Source of the DNA: Shewanella oncorhynchi
Lineage (GTDB): Bacteria > Pseudomonadota > Gammaproteobacteria > Enterobacterales > Shewanellaceae
DNA: 64,000 nucleotides
Reading direction: 5' to 3'
Assembly: GCF_012584455.1 (NCBI RefSeq)
Contig: NZ_JABAEB010000011.1
Location: 1 to 64,000 of the forward strand
Made by a program: the position numbers and the translations under genes. The notes under the pieces were generated by a model. That model did no database searches. It was not told the origin of the DNA and was given only the letters and a program-made list of their open reading frames with translations. Shown here piece after piece: positions 32,301 to 41,359 of this stretch. Within the stretch, counting starts at the first letter, position 1; each line of letters starts with the position of its first letter.

Positions 32301-33649
32301 AGTCGAATAAATCCATTGCCGCGACAGGGTTGTTGTCTGATGCACAGCTAGACTTGCAAGAAAAAATATTAAGGACCGAGAAAGAGGTTCGTGATCTTGA
32401 AGCGGCTTTAAAAGATGACAGTAAGGCCTCGGCTGAACTCACCCTTATAAAAGCTAAGTTGGCAAAGGAAGAAGCCAACCTTGCTGATCTGAAGCGCGAG
32501 TCTGTTGAGCTATCCAAGATAGAGAACGCGACCTATGTTGAACTGTTGATATTGCAGCGTGACTATGAAGCGCAGCTTGAAGCATTGGATCGAAATTTCA
32601 GGGCGGGTTTATTAACTAAGCAAGAGTACGATGCTCAATCACAAATACTCAAAGGGACGTTGAGTGAAGTCAATAAAGTGGTGGGTGAAAGCAGTAAAAA
32701 GACAGATGAAAATACCGAGGCAACGAAGGAAAACACTAAGGCCACTAAGGATAATACTGCCGCTGGTATTGAAAATGCTAAAGTTATCGCGGAACAATTA
32801 AGTACGATTGATGACTTTAGGGGAAGTGCTGCCGCCACTCGTGATGTGATTGTTTCGCTTAATACCGAATACGATTACTCAAATGCCACTATCCAAGCAA
32901 TGACCGAAAGGTTAGCGCAATTGGATAATCAAATAGCGGGTGCTGACCAAAAACGCGAACGACGTGAAATCAATAATGCCATTCGGATGCGTGATTGGGT
33001 CACTCAAATCGAGAGTGGATCACTCAGCTTGCAAGAGCTAGGTGAACTTGCTGATCTCGCTAATAACTCTGTTGTAAGGCTTTCTGACAATCAGCTTGTT
33101 CCGCTCAATAAAGCAATCGATGAAGCCCGTTCACGCTTTAGAGAATTGGCCGATGAAATCAATAAAACCACAATGGATATTCAAGATCGGCTCGATACCG
33201 CTTTGGGTAACCAGAAGGATATTGCTGAGCGTAAGTTTGCTAGTGAGCTAAAGGAAGTGAACGATTTAATCACCACAGCTCAAGCATACGGTGATAGTCA
33301 GCTCATCAATAAACTGCAAAAAAGTCTTAGTGATCTTAAGCAGGCACAAGACTTAGAACGTAAGGCCCTGCAGGCCCAGCAAGCAACCGATAAGCAAAGC
33401 GCTGCCGAGGCGAAGAAGCAAGCCGACGCTAGTGCTGCGACTGCTAAGGCCGCGGCTCAAACTCAAGCAACCGCTACCGTTAACACGCAAGTCAACACCC
33501 AAACCAGCACGCAATCTGTGGCTAACACTTCAGATATGCAAGTGCTGCAACTGCAGGTTGGCAATAGCACCTTTAATGCCCAAATGAAGCGTAGCCTCGT
33601 CACCGAATTGATGAACGAGATCAAACGTCTGCAATCTGTTGGCGGTTAG
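29363..33649 (+). CDS. Tail tape measure protein
   Basis: A 1,428-residue protein sets tail length. The first 300 residues form a long coiled coil (Gln/Glu/Lys/Ala-rich). Residues about 320-580 are the conserved tape measure domain (YGELEAAITKVEKTTNLARD and LRMAEVAGQLGTKSTEDIL). Further coiled coils fill the C-terminal half, ending in an Ala/Thr/Gln-rich stretch. For lambda-like geometry this length suggests a tail longer than lambda's. Confidence 0.93.
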   Translation: MSFKDQEVNLIIQGKDLFSAEAKKSEQALQELGRESEKLNEQLDDLKRQQEAIKAIDSLTESINKGERAYVDNAQALDKLKQEQKQANTEAKNLEKSQQDAAASTSKLETEYSQTAAQLASYDSQLASARAEVERLTTTQNKGAQASQAQAKALSAAKTDLQQLEAAQKNTATSATTLANELEQERSELTRLGTEVEKAGRNKAEYALKVKTASNELTNLGRSLGSNKAQLDKQQAVLNKAGIDMGKLGDASQELKTKQAGAEAALKGVNDKLAQHDRLLVESKNSAKVANAQTDLTTKAVSTLAKAYAVLLSAQQAVQTVKSGVENYGELEAAITKVEKTTNLARDTVVKMADELKNLSENVTPTSTNELLRMAEVAGQLGTKSTEDILSLVAAADALGLSTNLAGDEAATMLARILGMTQEGIPEIHNLSSAVVALGNDFAITEADIVQMTKEIVSGTREINLGSAAAAAFGTTLAELGQPAERSRTAMQRLGAEINEASKKGGDSLERLTKITGLTAKQIEQDLGDAPEKVLVKFLEGLQKVKAEGGLVSDALKSMGIDGTEATGVLSVLADGTDRLKVALELSNKAYAAGDYHMKEAIKAYADQESAIGRLQNKFHGLTTEIGETFSAEVDSSIRGTGRAIDSVREYVVKLAEYLPELIGGFRDVLEAANNFTSLFTDGAFDVVLRKIDEMSLNANYLTSVFNTLTLGLQGTTYAALSLAENIESLAGIDTTNLQKKIADIGVQMSKTKESISKDVKDIEETNKRLAGESSIAYKSFNDTMDKYGFAMSRLSAEQQKQIRSIIETNKYNAEQEDLYRKLTNAIVRANNELEVEASLKVTSANASNNKAEADKKAAEAASALAVSQSKVNTSTDQYSVTVKEAMARQAELNQLHDKGLISTETLNNMTKLLNASVKDYNVEVDKSNVKAVTQTELTSAFITKRKELQAQYEKGLLTEKELNISLQELAASHTKAVEQSNKSIAATGLLSDAQLDLQEKILRTEKEVRDLEAALKDDSKASAELTLIKAKLAKEEANLADLKRESVELSKIENATYVELLILQRDYEAQLEALDRNFRAGLLTKQEYDAQSQILKGTLSEVNKVVGESSKKTDENTEATKENTKATKDNTAAGIENAKVIAEQLSTIDDFRGSAAATRDVIVSLNTEYDYSNATIQAMTERLAQLDNQIAGADQKRERREINNAIRMRDWVTQIESGSLSLQELGELADLANNSVVRLSDNQLVPLNKAIDEARSRFRELADEINKTTMDIQDRLDTALGNQKDIAERKFASELKEVNDLITTAQAYGDSQLINKLQKSLSDLKQAQDLERKALQAQQATDKQSAAEAKKQADASAATAKAAAQTQATATVNTQVNTQTSTQSVANTSDMQVLQLQVGNSTFNAQMKRSLVTELMNEIKRLQSVGG

Positions 33650-33687
33650 CCAATCCTGTTATTCGCCCCATTTAATCAAAGGTCCTT

Positions 33688-34059
33688 ATGACAACCATCG
33701 ATGAGAACGATATCGCGGTGGATTTGCTGTGGCTAAACCGCGACAACACGCCCCGCGTTGCGGCCAACATGAAGCGCGCCTTAAACGGTGCGCCATTGGT
33801 GCAGCAAACCATTATCCCAGCCGGTATTGCCATGGAGTTAGGCACCAAATCTGGATGGATGCTGCGCACTGAGTTTGAACAATTAAAAGCCCATGCCGCC
33901 ATTACGTTAACCGCCTTCACGTTGGCCTATGAAGGCACCAGTTATAACGTGGTTTGGGATAACACTGCAGGCTCGCCTATAACGGGTGAGGATTTATTTG
34001 ACGAAGTTGGCGGGTTTGAAAAGCTCACTAACGTGGTTCTTAAGTTTCTGACTTTATAG
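33688..34059 (+). CDS. Tail-associated protein of unknown function
   Basis: A 123-residue protein opens the tail-tip gene group after the tape measure. The sequence reads as a small mixed fold (LLWLNRDNTPRVAANMKRAL). It does not match lambda M, L or K. It starts with ATG after AAAGG. Confidence 0.5.
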   Translation: MTTIDENDIAVDLLWLNRDNTPRVAANMKRALNGAPLVQQTIIPAGIAMELGTKSGWMLRTEFEQLKAHAAITLTAFTLAYEGTSYNVVWDNTAGSPITGEDLFDEVGGFEKLTNVVLKFLTL

Positions 34060-34066
34060 GCCGTTT

Positions 34067-36565
34067 ATGACTATTTCCCGTTTAGATTTAAAAGTATTTA
34101 AGCCTGAGCAATTGGGCTCAAGCGATGATGCGGGTGGACAACGTACCAAGCTGGCGGTGGAGTCTGGCAAGCTAAACGAACTATTTCGCGCCATTTCAGA
34201 CATAGATCACGCGCAATCAGCGGTTGATATTGTGAAGTGTTACCCTGCACTCAATACCCCTGATACATCGATTTTGCTCGATGGTCATGTGTTTATCAGC
34301 CAAAAGCCCACCGATGATCTGGTCAGTTTATTGATCGCCGAAGCCGCTACGCTTGATGATGCCGACCGCATGACCGATATGGTTGAGATTCTGGAATCAT
34401 CCGTTCGTGCTGGCCAGTTGATCCGCAATCGACTGATTGGGCTACTTGCTGGTCAGGATACATTTCCTCGGCCATATTTGCAGAGCATATATCAATTCAA
34501 TGGCGTTGATTTTTATGAAAATATAACACTTGTGCAAGGCCAGACCGTTGTTATATCTGTGGAGTACCCAGGTGCCGAGAATGCGCTATATCCTCGATTC
34601 GAACATTTTTGCCAAATTCAAAAAACAGTTACTGGTGGTACTGGTGGATTGGTGCAATTTAAACCTGCAATACCGTTTGATACACCTAACTACGATATAA
34701 CAATCAATGGTGAGTCAGGTTGCACCAAATTACGTTATACATCTGAAAACGATGGGATCAAATATCATGGTGTCACTCAATTAACTGCAGCAGCAACCAC
34801 TGAGGTTTTGGCTGTCGAGTCAACTCAAGTCGAGCTATTACCGAAGGTAAAAACGATTTCAGTGAGTGCAGGTAATGCACTTGATGGTGTGTCTGATTCG
34901 CATGGTGGTACAGTGGGTGGCATTAGCAGCCTGCCTTCAATGTATTATAAAACGGTATCGCTACCATCCGTTTCAGGGCAAAGCACGTATATTTTTGAAT
35001 TACCTGATTTATTGATATCAAACTGGTTCAACGATAATGGTATTCAAAATGTGAAATATACTGGTGCATGGTCTCAAAATGCCAGTGTCACTGTTACAGG
35101 TACGACTGTCACCGTTATATTCACGGGGTATACCCCGCCAGTTGGTTACAGTATTGGTATCAATTACATAAGTGATGACAAATACGACATTTACTACACC
35201 CCCGCATCATTCCCAGCGAATAGAGTCATGGTCGATAATCGACTGTATGGTGAAGTTACATTTTTAAATCCAACCTACGGTAAAAGCGCCATTAAAATGG
35301 GGCAAGGTAAATCTGGTGTCAACGCATCACTGGTCGAGCCCAATGGCAATATTATTGCTCAGATTGACGCTACTACAGGTGTGCTTACTAAAAACCCTGA
35401 TTTCAGAGGCGATTTCACTTACACCTATAACTGTATGTTGGTTGAAACAGTACCAGGTGAAGTAACCCCGCCAGGCGATTTAACAGTTGAGTTTATTCTC
35501 AAATCGAATGAGCCGATTCTCGACACATTTTATCTTACCGTGTCTACCACTGCAGAAACTGTGCTTAGCGCCAGTGCTGATAGCAATGGTGTTGTATCTG
35601 GTTCAGGCGTTAGTGGGACAATCAACAATGGGACTGTATCGCTCACCTTTACTCAGCGCGTGTATTTAAGCACGCTGCGCTATGACATTAGTGAGACCGT
35701 CACGCTATCACCGCCACCCGAACTATACGGGCTTAATCCACTGCGGATTAAAAACGGCGGTGTGGTGAATGCGTTTACTGCGTGGAACACCGTATCTGTA
35801 CAGCATACTGAATTGCAAGTGGTAAGCAGTCCCGCGCCAGCCCAAACCTACAACGCTCGCGCTAATGCGCGCTTTGTCGATATTACCGATGCTGAGGGTA
35901 AATCACTTTGGACGCTGACTAATACCCATTACACATGGGTTAAAGCAACAGGTGTTGTCACTATCAATAGCGATTTTACGGGCTTTACTGCGCCATTCAT
36001 TCTCACCGATACCATTGGCGAAATTGCGCTAGTGACAGACGTACAAGCACAGGCGCTAATACTGGCATCGCCATTAAGCCAAACTTATCCAATCGGTGCC
36101 AATGTATCGAGTGTGCAAAATTTGGGTGACTTACAGGCCCGTATCGGCACGGTACGGGATATGAGTGCGTGGGCTAACAATTGGGACCTCGATGGCGCAC
36201 CCGCCACTGGCAACATGAATACTGTTGATTTCCCAATCGAGGTCCGTAACGACACTGCAGTAAATGAGGACTGGGTGTTGATTTTCACCTCAGCAACCGC
36301 ATTCCGTTGTGTTGGTCGTCGCCTTGGTCAAATTGCCACGGGCGATACGCTGAATGATTTTGCCCCCGTCAACCCGCTAACCCTGCAGCCTTACTTCATT
36401 ATTCGTTCCGGCGCATTTGGTGGTGGCTGGCAAGCAGGCGAGGCCATTCGTTTTATGAGTTATGCCGCGAGTAAACCCGTCATGTTATTGCGCACAGTGC
36501 AAAGCGGTCACAGTCAAATCACCACAGACCGCGCAGTGCTTGCGTTCCGTGGCAACGAATCTTAA
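34067..36565 (+). CDS. Large tail protein, probable tip or fibre part
   Basis: An 832-residue protein has a helical N-terminal part (1-145) and then repeated beta-rich domains full of Thr, Ser, Val and Gly (for example ATTEVLAVESTQVELLPKVK, about 240-260). A C-terminal part (about 640-832) shares codon use with phage core genes, while the middle is AT-richer and may have been exchanged. It is a likely part of the distal tail. The family is unrecognised. Confidence 0.55.
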   Translation: MTISRLDLKVFKPEQLGSSDDAGGQRTKLAVESGKLNELFRAISDIDHAQSAVDIVKCYPALNTPDTSILLDGHVFISQKPTDDLVSLLIAEAATLDDADRMTDMVEILESSVRAGQLIRNRLIGLLAGQDTFPRPYLQSIYQFNGVDFYENITLVQGQTVVISVEYPGAENALYPRFEHFCQIQKTVTGGTGGLVQFKPAIPFDTPNYDITINGESGCTKLRYTSENDGIKYHGVTQLTAAATTEVLAVESTQVELLPKVKTISVSAGNALDGVSDSHGGTVGGISSLPSMYYKTVSLPSVSGQSTYIFELPDLLISNWFNDNGIQNVKYTGAWSQNASVTVTGTTVTVIFTGYTPPVGYSIGINYISDDKYDIYYTPASFPANRVMVDNRLYGEVTFLNPTYGKSAIKMGQGKSGVNASLVEPNGNIIAQIDATTGVLTKNPDFRGDFTYTYNCMLVETVPGEVTPPGDLTVEFILKSNEPILDTFYLTVSTTAETVLSASADSNGVVSGSGVSGTINNGTVSLTFTQRVYLSTLRYDISETVTLSPPPELYGLNPLRIKNGGVVNAFTAWNTVSVQHTELQVVSSPAPAQTYNARANARFVDITDAEGKSLWTLTNTHYTWVKATGVVTINSDFTGFTAPFILTDTIGEIALVTDVQAQALILASPLSQTYPIGANVSSVQNLGDLQARIGTVRDMSAWANNWDLDGAPATGNMNTVDFPIEVRNDTAVNEDWVLIFTSATAFRCVGRRLGQIATGDTLNDFAPVNPLTLQPYFIIRSGAFGGGWQAGEAIRFMSYAASKPVMLLRTVQSGHSQITTDRAVLAFRGNES

Positions 36566-36577
36566 TGGGGGTATGTA

Positions 36578-37531
36578 ATGGGATTACCAGTAACTGTTTA
36601 TCGTTGGGATGATGCGGGTGCACCTGTCATATCTTCCAGCGGTAAACCATCTGAAATGATTAATGTTCTAAAAAAATGTTTAGTAGATGGTTATGGTACA
36701 AAATCACCCCTAGGGTGGAGTGTTGCTTTCGAAGATGCGGCGTCCTTCAAAATAGCGTTTAGAAATTCCACGGCACAAGGTAGTGGTGGTTATTTTTCAA
36801 TTCGGTCTGTTACTGGTGCTGATACAGCGAACGGTGTAATGCGAATGCAGTCTGCACAAGCTATGACTGATATCGACACATTTGTAAAATCTATATATTT
36901 TGCATCTACAAAACTAGATACTGTTAACACAAAGTGGATTGTCATAGGTACTAGCCGTGGTTTTTATGTGGTTTTTGGTAGAAATAACATATCTACGTAT
37001 TTACTTGGCACCAATGTAGAGCCGATGTTTTTTGTTGGTGACATAGACACACTGATAACAAATGATGTAGATGCGTTTAAATTAATAATGTCTCCTTATG
37101 CATCTGGGGACGTTACTGCGACTGGTTATAACTACAGTATGACGTACATGTTTGGCAGTGCAGTTTCAACTTGTGCACTTTTTTATAACACAGATGGTAG
37201 CGCTGGTTCACAACTATATCGTTGGCGTATGCCTTATGACGTCATTAACACCGTTAGTGCATTAACATCCCCCACCACTAAATTTTTAAGCCAAGTAATT
37301 ATAGAAAGTAACAATCCAATATCACTTGATTCCGCAGGTACAATACAACATTGCAGTTTGAAAATGCCTAGTGTAAGGGGTGTTATGCCGGGAATGCTAA
37401 TGGCAAACGCTAACGCAGATTCATCCCTGAGTTGGCCTAATTTTGAGTTGTTAAACGGTGTTTCACACTTGAAAATGCGGTGTGTGAACAATAATCAAAT
37501 GTGCATAAATGCGGTTTCTTGGTATGAGTAA
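36578..37531 (+). CDS. Putative tail protein, possible receptor-binding part
   Basis: A 317-residue protein from an AT-rich gene unlike its neighbours in composition. It has many short beta-type segments and no coiled coil. The position just after the large tail protein and the odd base composition suggest a host-range determinant. No motif supports this directly. It overlaps the next gene by 8 bp. Confidence 0.45.
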   Translation: MGLPVTVYRWDDAGAPVISSSGKPSEMINVLKKCLVDGYGTKSPLGWSVAFEDAASFKIAFRNSTAQGSGGYFSIRSVTGADTANGVMRMQSAQAMTDIDTFVKSIYFASTKLDTVNTKWIVIGTSRGFYVVFGRNNISTYLLGTNVEPMFFVGDIDTLITNDVDAFKLIMSPYASGDVTATGYNYSMTYMFGSAVSTCALFYNTDGSAGSQLYRWRMPYDVINTVSALTSPTTKFLSQVIIESNNPISLDSAGTIQHCSLKMPSVRGVMPGMLMANANADSSLSWPNFELLNGVSHLKMRCVNNNQMCINAVSWYE

Positions 37532-37823
37532 AATCAATAATGCAGTGTTTGCTAGAGGTATCCACTACGTTGGTTTATTGGTTGTCGATCTCGATGCCGA
37601 TGCTGAACTAATGTTTGTCACAGATCGTACAAATTGTGAATTATTGCTGGTCTGTCAACGTTCACCAACGGGCATAGTTAAAAAAATATTACCAATAGGG
37701 TTTACTCTAGTAAATAGGTTAATTGTGACGATTGTCGATAAAGATATGGTGTACGGTGCCAAATGTGTCGATGGTGTTATGCTAGAACAGGCTGATGCTA
37801 ACACTGTGGATATGAGCCAATGA
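37524..37823 (+). CDS. Small tail-region protein
   Basis: A 99-residue protein starts at ATG 37524, inside the end of the gene before it, and overlaps the next gene by 4 bp. It is AT-rich and beta-like (GIHYVGLLVVDLDADAELMF). The tight coupling suggests it folds or joins with its neighbours. The function is unknown. Confidence 0.5.
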   Translation: MSKINNAVFARGIHYVGLLVVDLDADAELMFVTDRTNCELLLVCQRSPTGIVKKILPIGFTLVNRLIVTIVDKDMVYGAKCVDGVMLEQADANTVDMSQ

Positions 37824-39580
37824 CAGCAATCGTGGTAAGGTTTGACACACCTTTTTCGAATGCAGTTAGCCCAATAACAATCAGGTTTATTGACACACCC
37901 ATTGTTGTTGATAATTCATTTGGTATCGAGTGTGGATTCAGTTGGTTTACGCTCGATGCTGTTGAACAATCATTATTGTTGGCTGAGTTTTCAAATGATA
38001 TCGAATCTAAAATTGAATCACCGTGGGAAAACTACAACGCGGATGAGATTAAATTTGATGCAGTATGGTTATCCAATATTGCAAACGATTCAGTTTTATC
38101 AATCAATTGGTTATGCAATCTAGGTACCCAAACAAACACTAGCGTTAATTGGTCGCTGCCAATCGATCACCAAATCACATTAAGCGTTAACTGGGTTGTG
38201 CCTGATGAGCATCAAATACAATCCTTAATAAACTGGCTAGATATTGCCGCGCACCAGTTGCACACTGTGGTCGCATGGATAGATGGTCAAGAACAAGAAA
38301 GCTCGTTGATGATTCAGTACCGTGGCATTGTGGTCTATGATGAAAAGTCGATTAAATGGGGCTTCCACGAACCGCGCTGGGTTTGCTCTACCAAGTACCG
38401 CCCACCTGTTGGCAAGGTCACGCTTCGATTCAATGAGCCATTATCTACACAATCAAACCCTATTGTCTTACGGTTCACGGCCTCACCGAACTATTGCTAC
38501 TGGGACGATGGCGGCGGCCTCATCGATGGCAACCCGACATTACCCAATATCGATTTTAAAATCCCGATTGAACCACAAATCCGCAGGTACTACTTAATGC
38601 AGCCAACGATCACATGCGTGCGAGTATCAGACAGTTTACCGATTGTGATTACCAGTGTGAGCATTAGCCAAAGCCGTGGACAGTGGGCAAGGTCGGTTAG
38701 CCTTGAGTTCTCAAGCCGTATCGATGCGCAGCGCGCCCACAATGAGCTATTGCTGATCACCATCAACGGTTATGAGTTTTATGCCATTGCCGAGCAGCCT
38801 AGCGCCAGCAAAGCCTTTGGTATTGAAACTCACAGCAGCACAGGCCGTTCACGTGCCGCAGAACTGTCATCGCCTTACCTTTTGCCAATCAGCTACACCA
38901 ACACCGTCTTGCGCAGCCTTGGCGGTATTATCGGTGATCTATTGCAAAACACTGGCTGGACTGCAGAGCTAAGCGGGATACCAGATTTTAGCGTCCCTGC
39001 AGGCGCGTTCAGCGTGGGTAACAAGTCACCTATCGACGCGATTAACGAAGCAGCAAGCCAACTGGGCTGCATGATCTTAGCGGATGATGCCACCCGTAAA
39101 TTAACTATCATTCCGCGCTGGCCAACCGTGCCGTGGGAAATGGCAACAGCGGTACCCGACCTAACAGTGCACGATGCCGTGATCACCAATTACAGCGAGT
39201 CAGTCTTCCGCAATCCGTTGTGTGATGTGGTGTGGCTGCGGGGTGAACAACAGGGGATTAGCGCTAAGGTGAAACGCACCGGCAGCGCGGGCAATATTCC
39301 TACCGCTGATATTAGTGCTCAGTTGATCGTCGATAACCAAGCGGCGCGCATCGCTGGCACCAATGCGCTGGCAGATACAGGCGATAAGCTGAACGTCACG
39401 CTATCCTTGCCCGTTATGGTTGATTTGCCACCCGCAACGCCTGGCATGTTGATTGGTATTCGTGAAGGCGCCGAAGTCTTTAAAGGAACGTGTGACAGTT
39501 GGAGCATCCGCGCCAGCGTCAGTGATCGCGGTGATATCGATATCGAACAATCCATTACAGTTATCCGCTCAATCGCGTAA
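37820..39580 (+). CDS. Tail hub-like protein with 14-residue tryptophan repeats
   Basis: A 586-residue protein. Residues 69-153 have seven tryptophans at exact 14-residue intervals (69, 83, 97, 111, 125, 139, 153), mostly preceded by (S)(I/V)N. An RF-x-x-P...PI-x-x-RF motif occurs near residue 7 and again near residue 203. The C-terminal part (about 255-586) looks like a tail hub or gp27/D-like domain (INEAASQLGCMILADDATRK). The N-terminal part is AT-rich and the C-terminal part is GC-richer, so the gene may be a mosaic. Confidence 0.6.
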   Translation: MTAIVVRFDTPFSNAVSPITIRFIDTPIVVDNSFGIECGFSWFTLDAVEQSLLLAEFSNDIESKIESPWENYNADEIKFDAVWLSNIANDSVLSINWLCNLGTQTNTSVNWSLPIDHQITLSVNWVVPDEHQIQSLINWLDIAAHQLHTVVAWIDGQEQESSLMIQYRGIVVYDEKSIKWGFHEPRWVCSTKYRPPVGKVTLRFNEPLSTQSNPIVLRFTASPNYCYWDDGGGLIDGNPTLPNIDFKIPIEPQIRRYYLMQPTITCVRVSDSLPIVITSVSISQSRGQWARSVSLEFSSRIDAQRAHNELLLITINGYEFYAIAEQPSASKAFGIETHSSTGRSRAAELSSPYLLPISYTNTVLRSLGGIIGDLLQNTGWTAELSGIPDFSVPAGAFSVGNKSPIDAINEAASQLGCMILADDATRKLTIIPRWPTVPWEMATAVPDLTVHDAVITNYSESVFRNPLCDVVWLRGEQQGISAKVKRTGSAGNIPTADISAQLIVDNQAARIAGTNALADTGDKLNVTLSLPVMVDLPPATPGMLIGIREGAEVFKGTCDSWSIRASVSDRGDIDIEQSITVIRSIA

Positions 39581-39605
39581 CCCTGCTAACAGCCAGCGAG
39601 GCATC

Positions 39606-39818
39606 ATGCTTAAACAACTTCAAACAGCGTTAGTATTGCCACGGATGATCATGACAGTAGCTGCCGTAAACGCCGATGGCACAGTCACCGCCAGCAGTGC
39701 CAGCGGTCACACTATCCGCGCCATTGGCTCAGGAACGGTTGGGGATCATATCTATGTACAAGACGGCAGGGTGCTAGGGACTGCACCAGATTTGCCATTT
39801 GTAGAGATAGAGGTTTAA
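39606..39818 (+). CDS. Small tail-tip protein
   Basis: A 70-residue protein starts at ATG 39606. It is rich in beta strands with an OB-like pattern (MTVAAVNADGTVTASSASGH, GTVGDHIYVQDGRV). It is the last gene of the rightward late operon. The longer frame lies inside the hub gene and is rejected. Confidence 0.5.
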   Translation: MLKQLQTALVLPRMIMTVAAVNADGTVTASSASGHTIRAIGSGTVGDHIYVQDGRVLGTAPDLPFVEIEV

Positions 39819-39843
39819 GGCACTCCACCTATCTGACCTCAAA

Positions 39844-39883
39844 AACGACAATACAGAAGTATAAATACCTCTGTATTGTCGTT
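39844..39883. terminator. Strong bidirectional hairpin
   Basis: AACGACAATACAGA and TCTGTATTGTCGTT form a perfect 14-bp stem with a 12-base loop. A-rich sequence precedes it and T-rich sequence follows. It separates the late operon from the convergent secreted-protein gene. Confidence 0.82.
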
Positions 39884-39908
39884 GTGTTGCTTACGTCACT
39901 AAAGTTTT

Positions 39909-40880
39909 TTAGTAGTCAGGCTGTTGACCACTTCCCCAATTCCATGTGCATTTTTGGGTAGTATCACGTTTGATTCTCAAGAAATGTTTTCCTGAAAGAT
40001 GGACTTCTGCAATGTTGTTAGACCAAGTAACATTACTGGGTTCAAAGCAGCGATATGGCATAGGTTCAGGCGTTAAGGATTGTTGATACAACGTCACTTC
40101 AATATACTGTTTATCCAGCAACCCTGAGAGTGACTCTTTGATAAATTGTCCTACATCAATGTTGTTTACGATGTATTTATTAGGCTGGACAATCTGATCC
40201 AGTCCTAAAATTTTAGTATCACTATTCTGAACAGATAATAATGTCTGTGTAATGACTTTAGTTACACCAATTGAGATTATATATTCTGCTATTTTATCAA
40301 TAGTCAACATTTCTAATGGTCCAAGGAATGGGCCAAAGTTGCTATCAACATCAACAGATTTAGTGGCAGAAAACTGCGGGTTGTCAATTACACCAGTAAT
40401 CAAATTATAATCACCAGACACAACGATATTACTCATGTTAAGTTTTGCTTTTACATCCAGATACCAACTTTTTTCTGCCTTGGCGACAATATTGAGATTT
40501 GGGATGGTGACTTTTACTTCTATACCACCATTACTTTTACCAGTCAGCTTGAATTTAATTGGGGCTGAATAAGTTGCCTGAACACTTCTTAAATGAATGC
40601 TAGCTTTTTCAACTATTTTGCTTATTTCAGGTATTAATCTAGTTGTGGTTTCTTGCTGAAGTTTGAGATAGATATTGTTTATGTCGAAGTGCGTGATGTT
40701 TAATTTGTTACTCACGACACTGCCATTGATAACGATGGGAGATGTATAGTTTGCATTTCCTGCAATACTCAGATCATAATTTTTTGAAATTATTTCAGCA
40801 TCCCATTTGTATTCTTCAGAATTAACAGAAAAAGTACTTAGACATAGTGAAGCTATTAAAACCGATAAACTTTTTTTCAT
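39909..40880 (-). CDS. Secreted protein, possible lysogenic conversion factor
   Basis: A 323-residue protein has a signal peptide (MKKSLSVLIASLCLSTFSVNS) and is exported. The ATG at 40880 follows AAGGTG and puts the signal at the start; the longer frame is rejected. The mature part is Lys/Ser/Asn-rich with long beta-type stretches, and two cysteines near the C-terminus. It is AT-rich, stands alone on the opposite strand to the late genes and is next to the integrase, as expected for cargo expressed in the lysogen. No family is recognised. Confidence 0.62.
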   Translation of the reverse strand: MKKSLSVLIASLCLSTFSVNSEEYKWDAEIISKNYDLSIAGNANYTSPIVINGSVVSNKLNITHFDINNIYLKLQQETTTRLIPEISKIVEKASIHLRSVQATYSAPIKFKLTGKSNGGIEVKVTIPNLNIVAKAEKSWYLDVKAKLNMSNIVVSGDYNLITGVIDNPQFSATKSVDVDSNFGPFLGPLEMLTIDKIAEYIISIGVTKVITQTLLSVQNSDTKILGLDQIVQPNKYIVNNIDVGQFIKESLSGLLDKQYIEVTLYQQSLTPEPMPYRCFEPSNVTWSNNIAEVHLSGKHFLRIKRDTTQKCTWNWGSGQQPDY

Positions 40881-41359
40881 AATTACACCTTCTAATATCC
40901 ATATTATTGACGTAAGCGAAATGAGCGTACTACACAAGCATTGTTTGTACAATGATGCTTTTATGTGAATTTATTAATTCACCTTAGTTGAACTCTAGAC
41001 TTATTTTACCGTTGTTAGTTCTAATTGGTGGATGTATCTAATTAAATTCAATAAATTACGGATGTAAAAATTTTGATGGTTATCCCACGTCTTTGACTTT
41101 CATGGTTGTCATTCAAAAGTTGTAATTTAACACGTATAAAAAGATGTCTTTATAAATGTAAGAACAAGATAAGATTTATCAAAAAATCAGGAACTATATA
41201 ATACCGTTAGCTCTCTGTATCCGTTAGAGATATGGATATTCACATGTAACCATGTTTCGTGTACATCATCAGGTTAATCAGTATTTAGAACTAAAGGTTG
41301 AAATTTCATTTTAACTTTTTAGTTTTAATTTAGTTTATTAAAATTCTTCCTAATTAAAA
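40881..41359. other. AT-rich gap between cargo gene and integrase
   Basis: No gene is seen in this 480-bp gap. AGTTTTAATT (41321) and AATTAAAACT (41352) form a 10-bp inverted repeat that runs into the integrase stop codon and may be its terminator. The cargo gene's promoter should lie near 40900-41000. Confidence 0.5.

Noticed and set aside
29779..33000. Several long minus-strand frames within the tape measure gene
   Set aside because: They arise from the repetitive, stop-poor coiled-coil coding sequence and are Ser/Leu/Ala-rich translations of the opposite strand.
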